From positions 1,364,001 to 1,428,000 of the forward strand of contig OY970262.1 of NCBI GenBank assembly GCA_963715655.1: a stretch of DNA of 64,000 nt, in the 5' to 3' direction. Below, one piece after another: positions 43,381-53,072 of the stretch (its first letter is position 1; every line of letters starts with the position of its first letter). The notes under the pieces are model-generated. The model saw only the letters and a list, made by a program, of their open reading frames with translations. It was not told the DNA's origin and ran no database searches. Both the position numbers and the translations under genes were made by a program. This DNA comes from JANQPD01 sp963715655. GTDB taxonomy: Bacteria; Bacteroidota; Bacteroidia; Flavobacteriales; Schleiferiaceae.

Positions 43381-44457
43381 TTACCGCACAATCTCTAACT
43401 CCACACTTACACTATAATGGTCGCTTAATTTTTGATTGGATACATGGTAATTAAAGGCGCGCAGGGTTTCACCATGAAAAACATAATCAATACGCAAGGG
43501 AATTAAGGCTTGTGCATAGGTTTTGCTAAAGCCTTTTCCAGATTCTAAAAAGCTGTCTTCTAGTAAATTATTAATACGCTTATAGGTGTAAGAACTCGGA
43601 GTATCATTAAAGTCTCCTGCTAAAATAACGGGAAAGGGACTTTCTTCAATGGCGCTAACCAACGCTTCCGCTTGGGTGGTTCTACGTTTAAAAGCTTTGC
43701 CTATGCGCACTGCAATTTGCCAAAATCCACGTTCAATTTCCTGTTGCGTGCCTTCGGTTGGGTTGCTTAATCTTTTGTAATCGCTATTACCTAAACCTAC
43801 GCTTGCTAAGTGGGCATTAATACAGCGGTAGGTATTTCCCTTAATATCAATGTCTGCAAAAATAAACTGGTTATTTTCCAAGTGAGACGAGTCAGAGTAG
43901 TCAACCGTACCTTTATTTAAAATAGGATAATCACTATAAATAGCTAACCCATAGTTTTTACCCACGTTGGTCATTTTAGCGTAATGATGCTTAAAGCTAA
44001 ACTCTGGTGTTTTTTCCGTTTGGTAATACTCTTGTATAAACAGAATATTTGGTTTTTGTTGCTCTATTTCGGTGGCAATTTTTTGTGGAACATCGTCATC
44101 GGCTAACCATGCATAATGATTAAACATCCGTACGTTATACGTCATTACTTTAAAGCTACTACTAGGGTTTACTACTTTATTGCTACCGCTAAATTTATAC
44201 AACCGCTGAATATGAAAAAGGCTTAAGCCGATACATACTAGGGAAAGAAAGATGCGCGGATCTAACTTGAGTAACCAAAAAACTAGAAATAAAATATTGA
44301 GGACTAATAATACCGGAAAGGCTAAACCTGCAAAGGCAAAAAACGGACTTACGCTAGGTGGAATAAAATAGGCGAGCAGCGAACATAACAGTAGTATGGC
44401 AAAAACCACGTTTACCACGTAAACGATTATTCGCCCAAACGACTTTTTACGCGCCAT
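43381..44457 (-). CDS. Endonuclease/exonuclease/phosphatase family membrane protein
   Basis: A 358-residue protein with three N-terminal hydrophobic segments (residues about 10-90) and a C-terminal EEP catalytic domain (about 105-358): M-T-Y-N-V-R-M-F, F-I-Q-E-Y-Y, L-A-G-D-F-N-D-T-P-S-S, R-I-D-Y-V-F-H-G and the final S-D-H-Y-S-V. The fold cleaves phosphodiesters in nucleic acids or lipids; with the domain outside the membrane a sphingomyelinase-like or extracellular nuclease role is possible. The start overlaps the rhomboid stop by one base (TAATG), so it is last in the mutL-rhomboid operon. Confidence 0.88.
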   Translation of the reverse strand: MARKKSFGRIIVYVVNVVFAILLLCSLLAYFIPPSVSPFFAFAGLAFPVLLVLNILFLVFWLLKLDPRIFLSLVCIGLSLFHIQRLYKFSGSNKVVNPSSSFKVMTYNVRMFNHYAWLADDDVPQKIATEIEQQKPNILFIQEYYQTEKTPEFSFKHHYAKMTNVGKNYGLAIYSDYPILNKGTVDYSDSSHLENNQFIFADIDIKGNTYRCINAHLASVGLGNSDYKRLSNPTEGTQQEIERGFWQIAVRIGKAFKRRTTQAEALVSAIEESPFPVILAGDFNDTPSSYTYKRINNLLEDSFLESGKGFSKTYAQALIPLRIDYVFHGETLRAFNYHVSNQKLSDHYSVSVELEIVR

Positions 44458-45341
44458 TAGTCGCGACCAATTTTAAACAAAAAGTCTTTTTCAGATTTAG
44501 ATAAACTATCATAACCCGAACGGCTAATTTTATCTAAAATCTCATCCATCTTTTTATCTTTTTGGGCCGTGCTTGGGTTGTAGTTGTTGGCGCTACCGTT
44601 TTGCTTGTTACTATATACTTTTCTAACTTTTGGTTTTGCCTTAAACCAATTCTGAATGTTGTTTAAAAACTGAGAGAAACCCTCGGTTATGTCTTTTCCG
44701 TTTTTGTATTGGCTCATGGCTAAATAGCCAAATAACGCACCACCAAGGTGTGCAATGTGTCCACCGGGGTTTTCTACCGGCAGGTTTACTAAATCAAGCA
44801 CTAAAAAAAGTACGGCTACTACCCATAGTTTTACCTCTAACATAAAGAAAAGGCGCACGGGCATTTGTGGCCTAAACGTAGCTACGGCAATAATCACCGC
44901 CATTACTCCCGCACTAGCACCACGGTTGTTGCTTGCGCTAACGCTTGTTTCAAAAATGGGAAAAATATTATATGCTAACACATATAGTAACCCACCGGCA
45001 ATACCACCTAGCACGTAATAACTCACCAACTTACGGGTGCCTAAAAATTCTTTGAATAAAACCCCAGAAAAATAAAGCATTACCATGTTTACCAAAAGGT
45101 GAAAAAATCCTTGATGGAAAAACATGTAGGTAATAATTGTCCACGGCCTTACAGCAAATTTGCTAAGGTTACTAGGCAGTGCTAATACATCAGCAATGTA
45201 AGGGGCAATGTTTCCTTTAAATAAAAAGGTAACGAGGTTTAAGATTACGAATAGAAAAAACACGCTAAGGTTTACCAAAATAAGTTTGATTAACCCATCG
45301 CCTTGTTTAAACTGCTGTTTTATTTGATCTCCTAAATTCAT
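44457..45341 (-). CDS. Rhomboid family intramembrane serine protease (1)
   Basis: A 294-residue protein with six-helix rhomboid core. Active-site Ser143 in N-R-G-A-S-A-G-V-M-A and His198 in H-I-A-H-L-G-G-A-L-F-G-Y, plus the early HQGFFHLLVNM and the loop segment KFAVRPWTIITYMFFH. A hydrophilic cytosolic C-terminal tail of ~75 residues (rich in Lys, Asn, Ser) ends the protein. Rhomboids cut transmembrane substrates. It begins directly after the second rhomboid's stop codon. Substrate unknown. Confidence 0.9.
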   Translation of the reverse strand: MNLGDQIKQQFKQGDGLIKLILVNLSVFFLFVILNLVTFLFKGNIAPYIADVLALPSNLSKFAVRPWTIITYMFFHQGFFHLLVNMVMLYFSGVLFKEFLGTRKLVSYYVLGGIAGGLLYVLAYNIFPIFETSVSASNNRGASAGVMAVIIAVATFRPQMPVRLFFMLEVKLWVVAVLFLVLDLVNLPVENPGGHIAHLGGALFGYLAMSQYKNGKDITEGFSQFLNNIQNWFKAKPKVRKVYSNKQNGSANNYNPSTAQKDKKMDEILDKISRSGYDSLSKSEKDFLFKIGRD

Positions 45342-46100
45342 TTAATACTGCTGAAAGCTTCCATTTTTTCGCCAATAACGCAAAAGTAAGTAACCGAATA
45401 ACATGCCGCCAAGGTGCGCAAAATGCGCCACATTACTATCAGGGTCATTTTGAATACCGCTCCATAACTCAATGGCAGCATAGCCCATTACAAAATATTT
45501 GGCCTTTACAGGTATGGCAAAATAGAGGTAAATGTAGGTGTTGGGAAACATCATTCCAAAAGCTAGTAAAATACCGAAAACAGCGCCAGAGGCACCAACT
45601 GTGGGTGTTCCATATTTTAAAACATATTGCTCCATTTCGGGCGACCAATTACTATAACCTCTGCGCGTATCTATAAAGTATTGAATTCCTTCTCGCAAAT
45701 CGGTAGGCGAATACCCTTGTGCCATTAGCTCAGAATATAAACTACTGGCTTCCCAGTAATTAATACCCAAATGGAGGGCTGCGGCACCAAGGCCGGTTAC
45801 CAAATAGTAAATTAAAAAACGTTTTGGTCCCCAAAAATTTTCTAGTGCATAACCAAACATCCATAAGGCAAACATATTGAGCAAAATGTGCGAAAAGCCA
45901 CCGTGCATAAACATGTGTGTGATTAATTGGTAGGGTTGAAAATTTGGAGAGCCGGGTAAATAAAGTCCTAAAGTGGAAACTAAATCTACACCAAAAGAAC
46001 TACCCAATACAAACGTGGCTAAAAAGAACAAACCGTTTATAATGAGTAAATTTTTTATAACATCAGGCAAAAGCCTAAAGCTGGTAGGGCGTTGATTCAT
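45342..46100 (-). CDS. Rhomboid family intramembrane serine protease (2)
   Basis: A 252-residue rhomboid with catalytic Ser171 (T-V-G-A-S-G-A-V-F-G) and His229 (V-A-H-F-A-H-L-G-G-M-L-F-G-Y); early motif MHGGFSHILLNMFALWMFG. An insertion of about 45 polar residues (118-163, with RRGYSNWSPEMEQYV) separates the helices before the catalytic Ser and is longer than usual. Starts 3 bp after mutL and sits next to the first rhomboid; both appear catalytically intact, so they may divide substrates rather than act as active/inactive pair. Confidence 0.9.
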   Translation of the reverse strand: MNQRPTSFRLLPDVIKNLLIINGLFFLATFVLGSSFGVDLVSTLGLYLPGSPNFQPYQLITHMFMHGGFSHILLNMFALWMFGYALENFWGPKRFLIYYLVTGLGAAALHLGINYWEASSLYSELMAQGYSPTDLREGIQYFIDTRRGYSNWSPEMEQYVLKYGTPTVGASGAVFGILLAFGMMFPNTYIYLYFAIPVKAKYFVMGYAAIELWSGIQNDPDSNVAHFAHLGGMLFGYLLLRYWRKNGSFQQY

Positions 46101-46103
46101 GCG

Positions 46104-47921
46104 TTAATGGAAAGATTTATCTAAGTCTTCTAAATTTAGGTTTACCAGTGTAGGCTTACCTTTTGGGCTTGTATAAGGTGCGCTTGTAGCAAATAGTTCA
46201 TCTACGGTGCGCGCCATTTCTTGTTGCGATAATTTTTGGCCAACCTTTATGGCGCTTACTTCTGCCATTGATTTTGCCAAAGCTTCTAATTGTGCTGCTT
46301 TATCCTGATTTTGAAAGTCTTTTTCCTGCTCAATTAAGGTATCCAACGCATTTTTTACTTGGGTACTTTCCAAATATAAAGGCACACCATTTAGCACAAT
46401 TTCGTTTTTACCAAATACATCTATATCAAAACCAATTTCGCGCAACAGCGGAAATAATTCTTCTAAAATGGCAAAATCACCGGAACTAAATTCTACGTTT
46501 TGCGGAAAAAGCAACTGCTGGCTTGGTACATTATGATGTTTTAAGGAAGTGCTAATGCGCTCAAACAAGATGCGTTCATGCGCACGTTTTTGGTGCACCA
46601 CTATTAAACCATCGCCATGCGTACCCATTATATATTTAAAGCCAACTTGCGTGTAAGTTTTTTGCGTGTAATTGTCGCCAAGCGGCAAATGCTCTTGCTT
46701 TTCAGTGTGCTCCAAATCGGGCAAATCGTTCATTACACTTTCCCAATGTTGAGCACTGCGGCTTACCGGTGGTGCAAAATCGCGCACATTTTGTCCGTGG
46801 CCGGAAGTGTTTTTAGCAAAAGGATTAAAATCCGGATTTACCGTAATACCGGGCGGTGGCACGTGTGTACCTTTTTTTGGCTCGGCTAAATTAAATTGCT
46901 GATCTACTTCAAAATCAAGCGTGGGGGCAATATTATACTGACCTAATGCGTGCTTTACAGCCGTTTTAATAATCGTAAAAATGGCCTTTTCATCTTCAAA
47001 CTTTATTTCTGTTTTGGTAGGATGTATGTTTACATCAATACGCGCAGGATCTATTTCTAAAAACAAAAAATAACTCGGGTGGAAACCATCTTGTATCAAT
47101 CCGTCAAACGCCACACATACCGCTTTGTGTAAATAATTGTTACGAATAAAACGGTTGTTGGCAAAAAAGAATTGCTCACCACGTGTTTTCTTAGCAAATT
47201 CTGGTTTACAGATGTAGCCGGCAAGTTTTAATATAGGCGTGTTTTCATCTACCGGCACTAATTTCTCGTTAAACTTAGTGCCAAAAATGTTTACAATGCG
47301 TTTGCGTAAACTGGCGGTGGGTAGGTCAAAAAGTTCATGTTTATTATGATGTAAGCTAAACCGGATAGCATAATGCGCAATAGCCACACGCTCAAATTCA
47401 TCAATAATATGGCGCAGCTCTACATTATTACTTTTCAAGAAATTACGCCTTGCAGGAATGTTGTAAAATAAATTTTTTATTTCTAAACTGCTACCTCCAG
47501 CAGTAGCGCAATATTCTTGCTTTATAAATTTACTGCCTTCTATTTTTATGTAAGTGCCTAGCTCCTCATCGGTAGGTTTGGTTTTTAAATCTACTTGCGC
47601 TACGGCAGCAATACTGGCTAGTGCTTCGCCTCTAAATCCTTTGGTGTGTATGCCAAAAATATCTTCGGCCTTAGAAATTTTAGACGTAGCATGGCGCTCA
47701 AAAGCCATGCGCGCATCGGTTTCGCTCATGCCTTTTCCATCGTCTATCACCTTAATTAAGGTTTTACCGGCCTCCTCTACAATAAGTTGTATATAAGAAG
47801 CATCGGCATCAATGGCATTTTCAAGCAATTCTTTAACTGCAGAGGCCGGTCTTTGTACCACCTCTCCTGCAGCTATTTGATTGGCTACGCTGTCTGGCAG
47901 TAGCTTTATAATATCACCCAT
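46104..47921 (-). CDS. mutL: DNA mismatch repair protein MutL
   Basis: A 605-residue protein. GHKL ATPase at 1-320: Glu34 and Asn35 in VKELLENAIDADA, D-D-G-K-G-M (60-65), T-K-G-F-R-G-E-A-L (93-101) and the second-domain IDVNIHPTKTEIKFED (295-310). A variable linker (345-425) leads to the C-terminal dimerisation domain. The endonuclease motif DQHA(x)2E(x)4E reads H-Q-K-R-A-H-E-R-I-L-F-E at 443-454, and the CPHGRP region reads S-P-K-G-K-P (585-590), so nuclease activity is doubtful. Role: couples MutS mismatch recognition to strand removal. Lies in an operon with the rhomboids. Confidence 0.95.
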   Translation of the reverse strand: MGDIIKLLPDSVANQIAAGEVVQRPASAVKELLENAIDADASYIQLIVEEAGKTLIKVIDDGKGMSETDARMAFERHATSKISKAEDIFGIHTKGFRGEALASIAAVAQVDLKTKPTDEELGTYIKIEGSKFIKQEYCATAGGSSLEIKNLFYNIPARRNFLKSNNVELRHIIDEFERVAIAHYAIRFSLHHNKHELFDLPTASLRKRIVNIFGTKFNEKLVPVDENTPILKLAGYICKPEFAKKTRGEQFFFANNRFIRNNYLHKAVCVAFDGLIQDGFHPSYFLFLEIDPARIDVNIHPTKTEIKFEDEKAIFTIIKTAVKHALGQYNIAPTLDFEVDQQFNLAEPKKGTHVPPPGITVNPDFNPFAKNTSGHGQNVRDFAPPVSRSAQHWESVMNDLPDLEHTEKQEHLPLGDNYTQKTYTQVGFKYIMGTHGDGLIVVHQKRAHERILFERISTSLKHHNVPSQQLLFPQNVEFSSGDFAILEELFPLLREIGFDIDVFGKNEIVLNGVPLYLESTQVKNALDTLIEQEKDFQNQDKAAQLEALAKSMAEVSAIKVGQKLSQQEMARTVDELFATSAPYTSPKGKPTLVNLNLEDLDKSFH

Positions 47922-47929
47922 TTAGTTAA

Positions 47930-48205
47930 TTAGTACGTCAATATCAAATACACCAAAAAGCACAAACCTACAATTATGGCAAACAATCTGGTGTTAGATC
48001 GTCCAACGGACTTTTGCCTTTGTCCGCGCCACTCATGCTGCATTTTTTCTCTAATGCTAGCCTCTGCATCGCGTGATTCTTTGGTGGCGTATTTCGCTTT
48101 TATTTTTTGAATACGTTCTTTTTCAGCATCATAATACACGGGCTTATATTCAAAGGCGCGTGCACCACGGTGTTTAAACATACTCGGTAGTCGGGGTGCT
48201 TGCAT
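47930..48205 (-). CDS. Small tail-anchored membrane protein, unknown function
   Basis: A 91-residue protein: basic, soluble N-terminus with H-R-G-A-R-A-F-E-Y-K-P-V-Y-Y-D and a helical charged stretch, then one C-terminal transmembrane helix (LFAIIVGLCFLVYLILTY). Located 8 bp upstream of mutL on the same strand, probably the first gene of the transcript. Small proteins of this shape next to mutL occur in Bacteroidota by my recollection; no function known. Confidence 0.7.
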   Translation of the reverse strand: MQAPRLPSMFKHRGARAFEYKPVYYDAEKERIQKIKAKYATKESRDAEASIREKMQHEWRGQRQKSVGRSNTRLFAIIVGLCFLVYLILTY

Positions 48206-48374
48206 AATCTGTAAATTAATTGCAAAGGTAAAATTTACTTAGCGTAACTAAGGTTTTTGCGCGGTACAATATTCTTTTACTATTAACGCTACCTTGTGTA
48301 TTAATATTGGTTATAAACAATTATTGACTGTAAGCATTGCTTTACATTAGCACAACAAAATTCAAAAACCCTAT

Positions 48375-51353
48375 ATGTTTAAGGCGCGTACATTTCTGTT
48401 AATTCTTATCGCTACCGTTTTTATTAGCGCTCATACACAACGCGTTAATCCTGCGAAGGTTAAAGTGCAGCCAGCCGCCTTATGGCAAGGAGATACTACG
48501 TGGGCTACGCAAAAATTAAAAGCTATGACTCTCAGCGAAAAGGTTGGGCAACTATTTATGGTTGCGGCTTATTCTAATCAGGGAGATGCGCACCGCCAAG
48601 CTATTTTAGATTTAATTAAAAATGAGCAAATTGGCGGATTAATATTTTTTCAAGGCGGGCCTTATCGCCAAGCCATGCTTACCAACCAATATCAAGCTGC
48701 TGCAAAAATTCCTTTAATGATTGCTATGGATGCCGAATGGGGTTTGGCCATGCGTTTAGATAGTACCTATAAATTTCCTTGGCCACTTACGCTAGGTGCT
48801 ATGCGCGATTCTGTAGAGGCCTATAACATGGGTGTAGAAATTGCCAAACATTGCAAGCGCTTGGGTGTACACATAAACTTTGCACCGGTGGTAGATGTAA
48901 ATACCAACCCAAATAATCCAATTATAAACGCCCGTTCTTTTGGTGAAAATCCGCAAAAAGTTGCGCGTATGTCTGCCGCTTATATGAAAGGTATGCAAGA
49001 CAATAAGGTGATGGCTAATGCCAAGCATTTTCCCGGACACGGAGATACAGATAGTGATTCACATAAAACATTACCAACGGTAAATCAGCCTTTTACGCGC
49101 TTAACGGATGTGGAGCTTTATCCGTATAAAAAATTATTTGCACAAGGTTTAGCTTCCGTAATGGCGGCACATTTAAATGTTCCCGCATTAGACAGCACGG
49201 GTATGCCCACTTCGCTTTCGCGCGATGTAATTACCGAATTTTTGAAAGACAGTTTAGGTTTTAATGGTTTAGTTTTTACCGATGCCTTAAATATGAAAGG
49301 GGTTTCTGCCAAATATAAGCCGGGTGAAGTGGATTTACGCGCCTTTGAAGCAGGCAATGATGTGCTGCTTTTTTCAGAAAACGTAAAGTTGGCCAAAGAG
49401 AAAATCATTAGCGCTATAAAGGACGAAAAAATTAGTGTGGCGCAATTAGACCAAAGTGTACTGAAAATTTTATTGGCAAAAAGCTGGCTGGGCTTGGAGC
49501 AAAAAACTGCGGTTGCTCCTAAAAAAATTATGGAGGAACTGAATCCTATTTCATCAGATTTGGTAAACAAAAGGATTTATGAAAAAGCCGTTACCGTTTT
49601 ATTAAATAAAGAAAGCTTGCTGCCTATTCAAGATTTAGCAGATAAAAAAATGGCGGTAGTTTTAGCCGGAACGGACGTGGGTAGTGATTTTGCCAAAACG
49701 CTTAACAACTATAAAAAAGTAGAAGTATTCACGTTTAAATCGGGCGGAGAAAATGCCTTGCTAAACAAACTTAGTGCTTTTGATTATGTGGTTACAGGCA
49801 TTTATACCAGCAATGCAAATCCTTGGAAAAGCTATAAAATTAGCGGTGAAATTCAAAATTTGGTAAACCGCATAAGCTTGCAAAACAAGCAAATTGTATC
49901 TGTTTTTGCCAACCCTTACGCTTTAAAGGATTTTAATGAGCTTATAAAAGCAGACGCAGTTTTAATGGCGTATCAAAATCACCCTGATGCAGAATCGGTA
50001 GCGGCACAAATAATTTTTGGTTCGCTAGGTGCAGATGGCGTATTACCCGTTACAGCTTCCAAGGTTTTTGTAGCCGGTTTTGGTTTACAAACACAACCTA
50101 TCAATCGCTTGGGCTATGCCATTCCTGCTGAGGTAGATATGGATGCCAATGAACTACGCAAAATTGATTTGATTGCCGAAAATGCTATCCGCCAAGGAGC
50201 AACACCCGGCTGCCAAATTTTAGTGGCGCGCTACGGAAAAGTAATTTATCAAAAGGCATTTGGCAATCACACGTATAATGATAATCAAGCGGTAACTACG
50301 GATGATATTTACGATATAGCCTCCATTACCAAAATTGCAGCATCAGTGCCTATGTTAATGAAATTGGTAGATGAAGGTAAAATTGATATTAATAAAACCT
50401 TGGGTACGTATTTACCGGAATTGAAGGGCAGCAATAAAGAAAAGTTGGTAATTAGAGATGTGTTGGCGCATCAAGCGGGTTTAAAGCCATGGATTCCGTT
50501 TTATGTAGAAACCATGGAAAAAGGCAAACGCAAGGCTGAATATTATTCTACGCAGCGCGATTTTAATTTTAGTAAGGCCGTGGCTAAAGATATTTATGGC
50601 AGTAGATATGCTCCAGATACAATTTTCAAACGGATTAAAGATTCAGATTTACTACCGGGTAAAGAATATAAATACAGTGATTTAGGCTACTATCTTTTTA
50701 TGCGCATAATCGAAAGAATTGAAGGAAAGCCTTTAGAAGTGTTGGTAAATGAGCAATTTTATCAGCCTTTGGGTGCGCAAAATTTATGCTTTAATCCTTA
50801 TTTAGATGTGGATGCAAACCGCATTGTACCTACTGAAAACGATAAAATTTTTAGAGGTCAGTTAATACAAGGTTACGTGCATGATCAAGGCGCAGCTATG
50901 ATGGGCGGAGTAGCGGGCCACGCAGGTTTATTTACCAATGCTAATGATTTAGCTAAGCTAATGCAGATGTATTTGCAAACCGGAAATTACGGTGGTAAAC
51001 AATATTTTGACTCTATTACTATAAATGAATTTACCCGTTGTCAATTTTGTGATAATAACAATAGGCGCGGTATTGGTTTTGATAAACCACAACTAAGCGG
51101 GGCTGGTCCTACTTGCGGCTGCGTGTCGCCCCACAGTTTTGGCCACTCAGGTTTTACGGGTACTTTAGCTTGGGCTGATCCCGATGAGCAAATTGTGTAT
51201 ATATTTTTAAGCAACCGTGTATATCCTGATGCGGAAAACCGAAAGTTGCTTTCCATGTCCACCCGCACAAAAATTCAAGAAGTAATTTATAATGCACTTA
51301 TACATGAAAATAACGCCACTAGCGGTAAGCTTATTGGTGCTATTGAGCTTTAA
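48375..51353 (+). CDS. Glycoside hydrolase family 3 - beta-lactamase-like fusion (NagZ-type)
   Basis: A 992-residue exported protein. Residues 40-375 form the GH3 catalytic barrel with the NagZ loop K217-H-F-P-G-H-G-D-T-D-S-D-S-H230 (His/Asp acid-base dyad) and nucleophile Asp303 (LVFTDALNMKG). Residues about 385-575 are the GH3 C-terminal domain. Residues about 590-990 are a serine beta-lactamase/DD-peptidase-like domain: S650-I-T-K653, a Y-S-D triad region, and H-S-G near 942. Probably removes GlcNAc from muropeptides and also acts on peptide stems or esters. Overlaps the next gene by 50 bp. Confidence 0.92.
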   Translation: MFKARTFLLILIATVFISAHTQRVNPAKVKVQPAALWQGDTTWATQKLKAMTLSEKVGQLFMVAAYSNQGDAHRQAILDLIKNEQIGGLIFFQGGPYRQAMLTNQYQAAAKIPLMIAMDAEWGLAMRLDSTYKFPWPLTLGAMRDSVEAYNMGVEIAKHCKRLGVHINFAPVVDVNTNPNNPIINARSFGENPQKVARMSAAYMKGMQDNKVMANAKHFPGHGDTDSDSHKTLPTVNQPFTRLTDVELYPYKKLFAQGLASVMAAHLNVPALDSTGMPTSLSRDVITEFLKDSLGFNGLVFTDALNMKGVSAKYKPGEVDLRAFEAGNDVLLFSENVKLAKEKIISAIKDEKISVAQLDQSVLKILLAKSWLGLEQKTAVAPKKIMEELNPISSDLVNKRIYEKAVTVLLNKESLLPIQDLADKKMAVVLAGTDVGSDFAKTLNNYKKVEVFTFKSGGENALLNKLSAFDYVVTGIYTSNANPWKSYKISGEIQNLVNRISLQNKQIVSVFANPYALKDFNELIKADAVLMAYQNHPDAESVAAQIIFGSLGADGVLPVTASKVFVAGFGLQTQPINRLGYAIPAEVDMDANELRKIDLIAENAIRQGATPGCQILVARYGKVIYQKAFGNHTYNDNQAVTTDDIYDIASITKIAASVPMLMKLVDEGKIDINKTLGTYLPELKGSNKEKLVIRDVLAHQAGLKPWIPFYVETMEKGKRKAEYYSTQRDFNFSKAVAKDIYGSRYAPDTIFKRIKDSDLLPGKEYKYSDLGYYLFMRIIERIEGKPLEVLVNEQFYQPLGAQNLCFNPYLDVDANRIVPTENDKIFRGQLIQGYVHDQGAAMMGGVAGHAGLFTNANDLAKLMQMYLQTGNYGGKQYFDSITINEFTRCQFCDNNNRRGIGFDKPQLSGAGPTCGCVSPHSFGHSGFTGTLAWADPDEQIVYIFLSNRVYPDAENRKLLSMSTRTKIQEVIYNALIHENNATSGKLIGAIEL

Positions 51354-51969
51354 TATTTTTGCTCAAAAAGACAGTATCCTAAATAACTCGGAGGTATTAA
51401 TAGAACGCTACACCAGCGGAAAAATTAAAACGCTCACCCAAACAGCAAACGGTAAAAAAGATGGCGTTTTGCTACAACTTTCTGATGAAGGAGATTTGCT
51501 GATAGAAGAGCAGTATAAAAACGGAAAGCTAAACGGTGTAATGCGTAGTTATACTCAAAATGGAAAAGTGCTGGAAGAGGCTACTTACCGTTTAGGACAA
51601 CTAAATGGTGTGCTCAAAAAATATTATGCCACCGGTAAAATTCAAGAAATATCCAATTATCAACAGGGTATAAAAGAAGGTACTTCGGTTTGGTATTTTG
51701 ATAATGGAAACCCAATAACCGAATATCCGTACGTGAATGGAAAAATAGAAGGAGAGGGCAAAATTTATTATAAAAATGGCGCTATAAAATCTATTGAAAC
51801 GTATAAAGAAAACACCAAAGAAGGTGCTGCCAAAGAGTTTTATGAAAGTGGTAAAATAAAAGCGGAAGGAGCGTACAGTAAAGGCGCTAAAAACGGAACT
51901 TGGATATATTTTAACCAAGACGGAACGGTGGAAAAGAAGGAAAAATATAAAAATGGAATGTTAAAATAG
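51304..51969 (+). CDS. MORN-repeat (YwqK-like) exported protein
   Basis: 221 residues from the ATG at 51304, which gives a clean signal peptide (MKITPLAVSLLVLLSFNIFAQ). The mature part is built of about eight repeats of ~23 residues (Y-x-N-G-x-L-x-G pattern, for example YKNGKLNGVMRSYTQNGKV, YFDNGNPITEYPYVNGKIEG). These MORN-type repeats appear in YwqK-like antitoxins and in many Bacteroidota exported proteins; the antitoxin role is not implied here. An ATG 12 bp upstream is also in frame. Overlaps the GH3 gene's last 50 bp. Confidence 0.8.
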   Translation: MKITPLAVSLLVLLSFNIFAQKDSILNNSEVLIERYTSGKIKTLTQTANGKKDGVLLQLSDEGDLLIEEQYKNGKLNGVMRSYTQNGKVLEEATYRLGQLNGVLKKYYATGKIQEISNYQQGIKEGTSVWYFDNGNPITEYPYVNGKIEGEGKIYYKNGAIKSIETYKENTKEGAAKEFYESGKIKAEGAYSKGAKNGTWIYFNQDGTVEKKEKYKNGMLK

Positions 51970-51979
51970 CGTTTGTTTT

Positions 51980-52996
51980 ATGGCCAATAAAATTATCAGT
52001 ATTAATAAATTAGGTGGTACTTGGGCAACTTTAGATCCTTTTCTATTTTGTGTACACCATTTAGATAACTTTCCGAAAGGAAATGAAAATTTAGGGCCAC
52101 AAGCCGATTTACGTATCCGAAATATTGGTCAAGATTTTAGTGGTCAAGATGGTTGGAGTATGTACCACGGGCAAAAGGTGCCGGGCTTTCCATACCACCC
52201 GCACCGAGGTTTCGAAACCATTACGGTGGTAGAAAAAGGTTTGGCAGATCACTCTGATTCTTTGGGCGCCACCGGAAGATTTGGTGGTGGCGATGTGCAG
52301 TGGATGACAGCAGGGAAAGGGGTGCAGCATTCTGAAATGTTTCCCTTAGTTAATCAAAACGAACCAAATCCATTAGAACTGTTTCAAATTTGGCTAAACC
52401 TGCCTAAAAAGAGCAAAATGGTGGAGCCAAATTATAAAATGTTATGGTCAGAAGATATTCCGGAAGTGCACGAGCAGGATGCAAGCGGAAAGCAAACCAC
52501 CATTAAAATTATAGCCGGAAGGTTAAAAAATACGGAAGCGATAGCGCCACCGCCTAACTCTTGGGCTGCCGATAAGGATAATTACTTGGCCATTTGGTTG
52601 GTAACTATGGAAGCCGGTGCTGAATGGAAAGTACCAAAATCTGCCGCAGGGCTAAACCGGGCAATTTACTTTTATTCGGGTAAAAATTTGGAAGTAGAAG
52701 CGCAGTCTATTGCAGCTTATCATTCGGTTCAAATAATTTCAGATGAAGCAGTTACTATAAAAGCAGGTGATGAGGATAGTAAATTTTTATTGCTGCAAGC
52801 AAAGCCAATAAATGAGCCGGTAGCGCAGCATGGGCCGTTTGTAATGAATACACAAGCCGAAATTATAGAGGCATTTAACGAATACCGAAAAACGGAATTT
52901 GGCGGTTGGCCTTGGCCGGAAACGGAGTTTGTGCATCCACGTAATCAGTCTCGCTTTGCTAAATATCCTAACGGCAGTATAGAAGAAAAAGGCTGA
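51980..52996 (+). CDS. Pirin family protein
   Basis: A 338-residue bicupin protein. The N-terminal cupin has the pirin signatures F-P-Y-H-P-H-R-G-F-E-T-I-T and H-S-D-S-L-G-A-T-G, and the ligand-rich GGGDVQWMTAGKGVQHSEMFP. Typical ligands are three His and one Glu around a metal ion. Family roles include quercetinase-like oxygenase and regulatory protein. Starts 10 bp after the MORN gene, so likely same transcript. The C-terminal cupin is followed by a basic tail (NPRNQSRFAKYPNGSI-like). Confidence 0.9.
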   Translation: MANKIISINKLGGTWATLDPFLFCVHHLDNFPKGNENLGPQADLRIRNIGQDFSGQDGWSMYHGQKVPGFPYHPHRGFETITVVEKGLADHSDSLGATGRFGGGDVQWMTAGKGVQHSEMFPLVNQNEPNPLELFQIWLNLPKKSKMVEPNYKMLWSEDIPEVHEQDASGKQTTIKIIAGRLKNTEAIAPPPNSWAADKDNYLAIWLVTMEAGAEWKVPKSAAGLNRAIYFYSGKNLEVEAQSIAAYHSVQIISDEAVTIKAGDEDSKFLLLQAKPINEPVAQHGPFVMNTQAEIIEAFNEYRKTEFGGWPWPETEFVHPRNQSRFAKYPNGSIEEKG

Positions 52997-53072
52997 TATA
53001 TAGCCTTGCGTTTCCACGTTTTTTTGTAAGAAACGTTTTACCTTGCAGCTTCCTAACAGCAAAAAATATAGT

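Noticed and set aside
53043..53072. TTG start ten codons upstream of triose-phosphate isomerase
   Set aside because: Gives residues not seen in the family; ATG 53073 gives the standard N-terminus.
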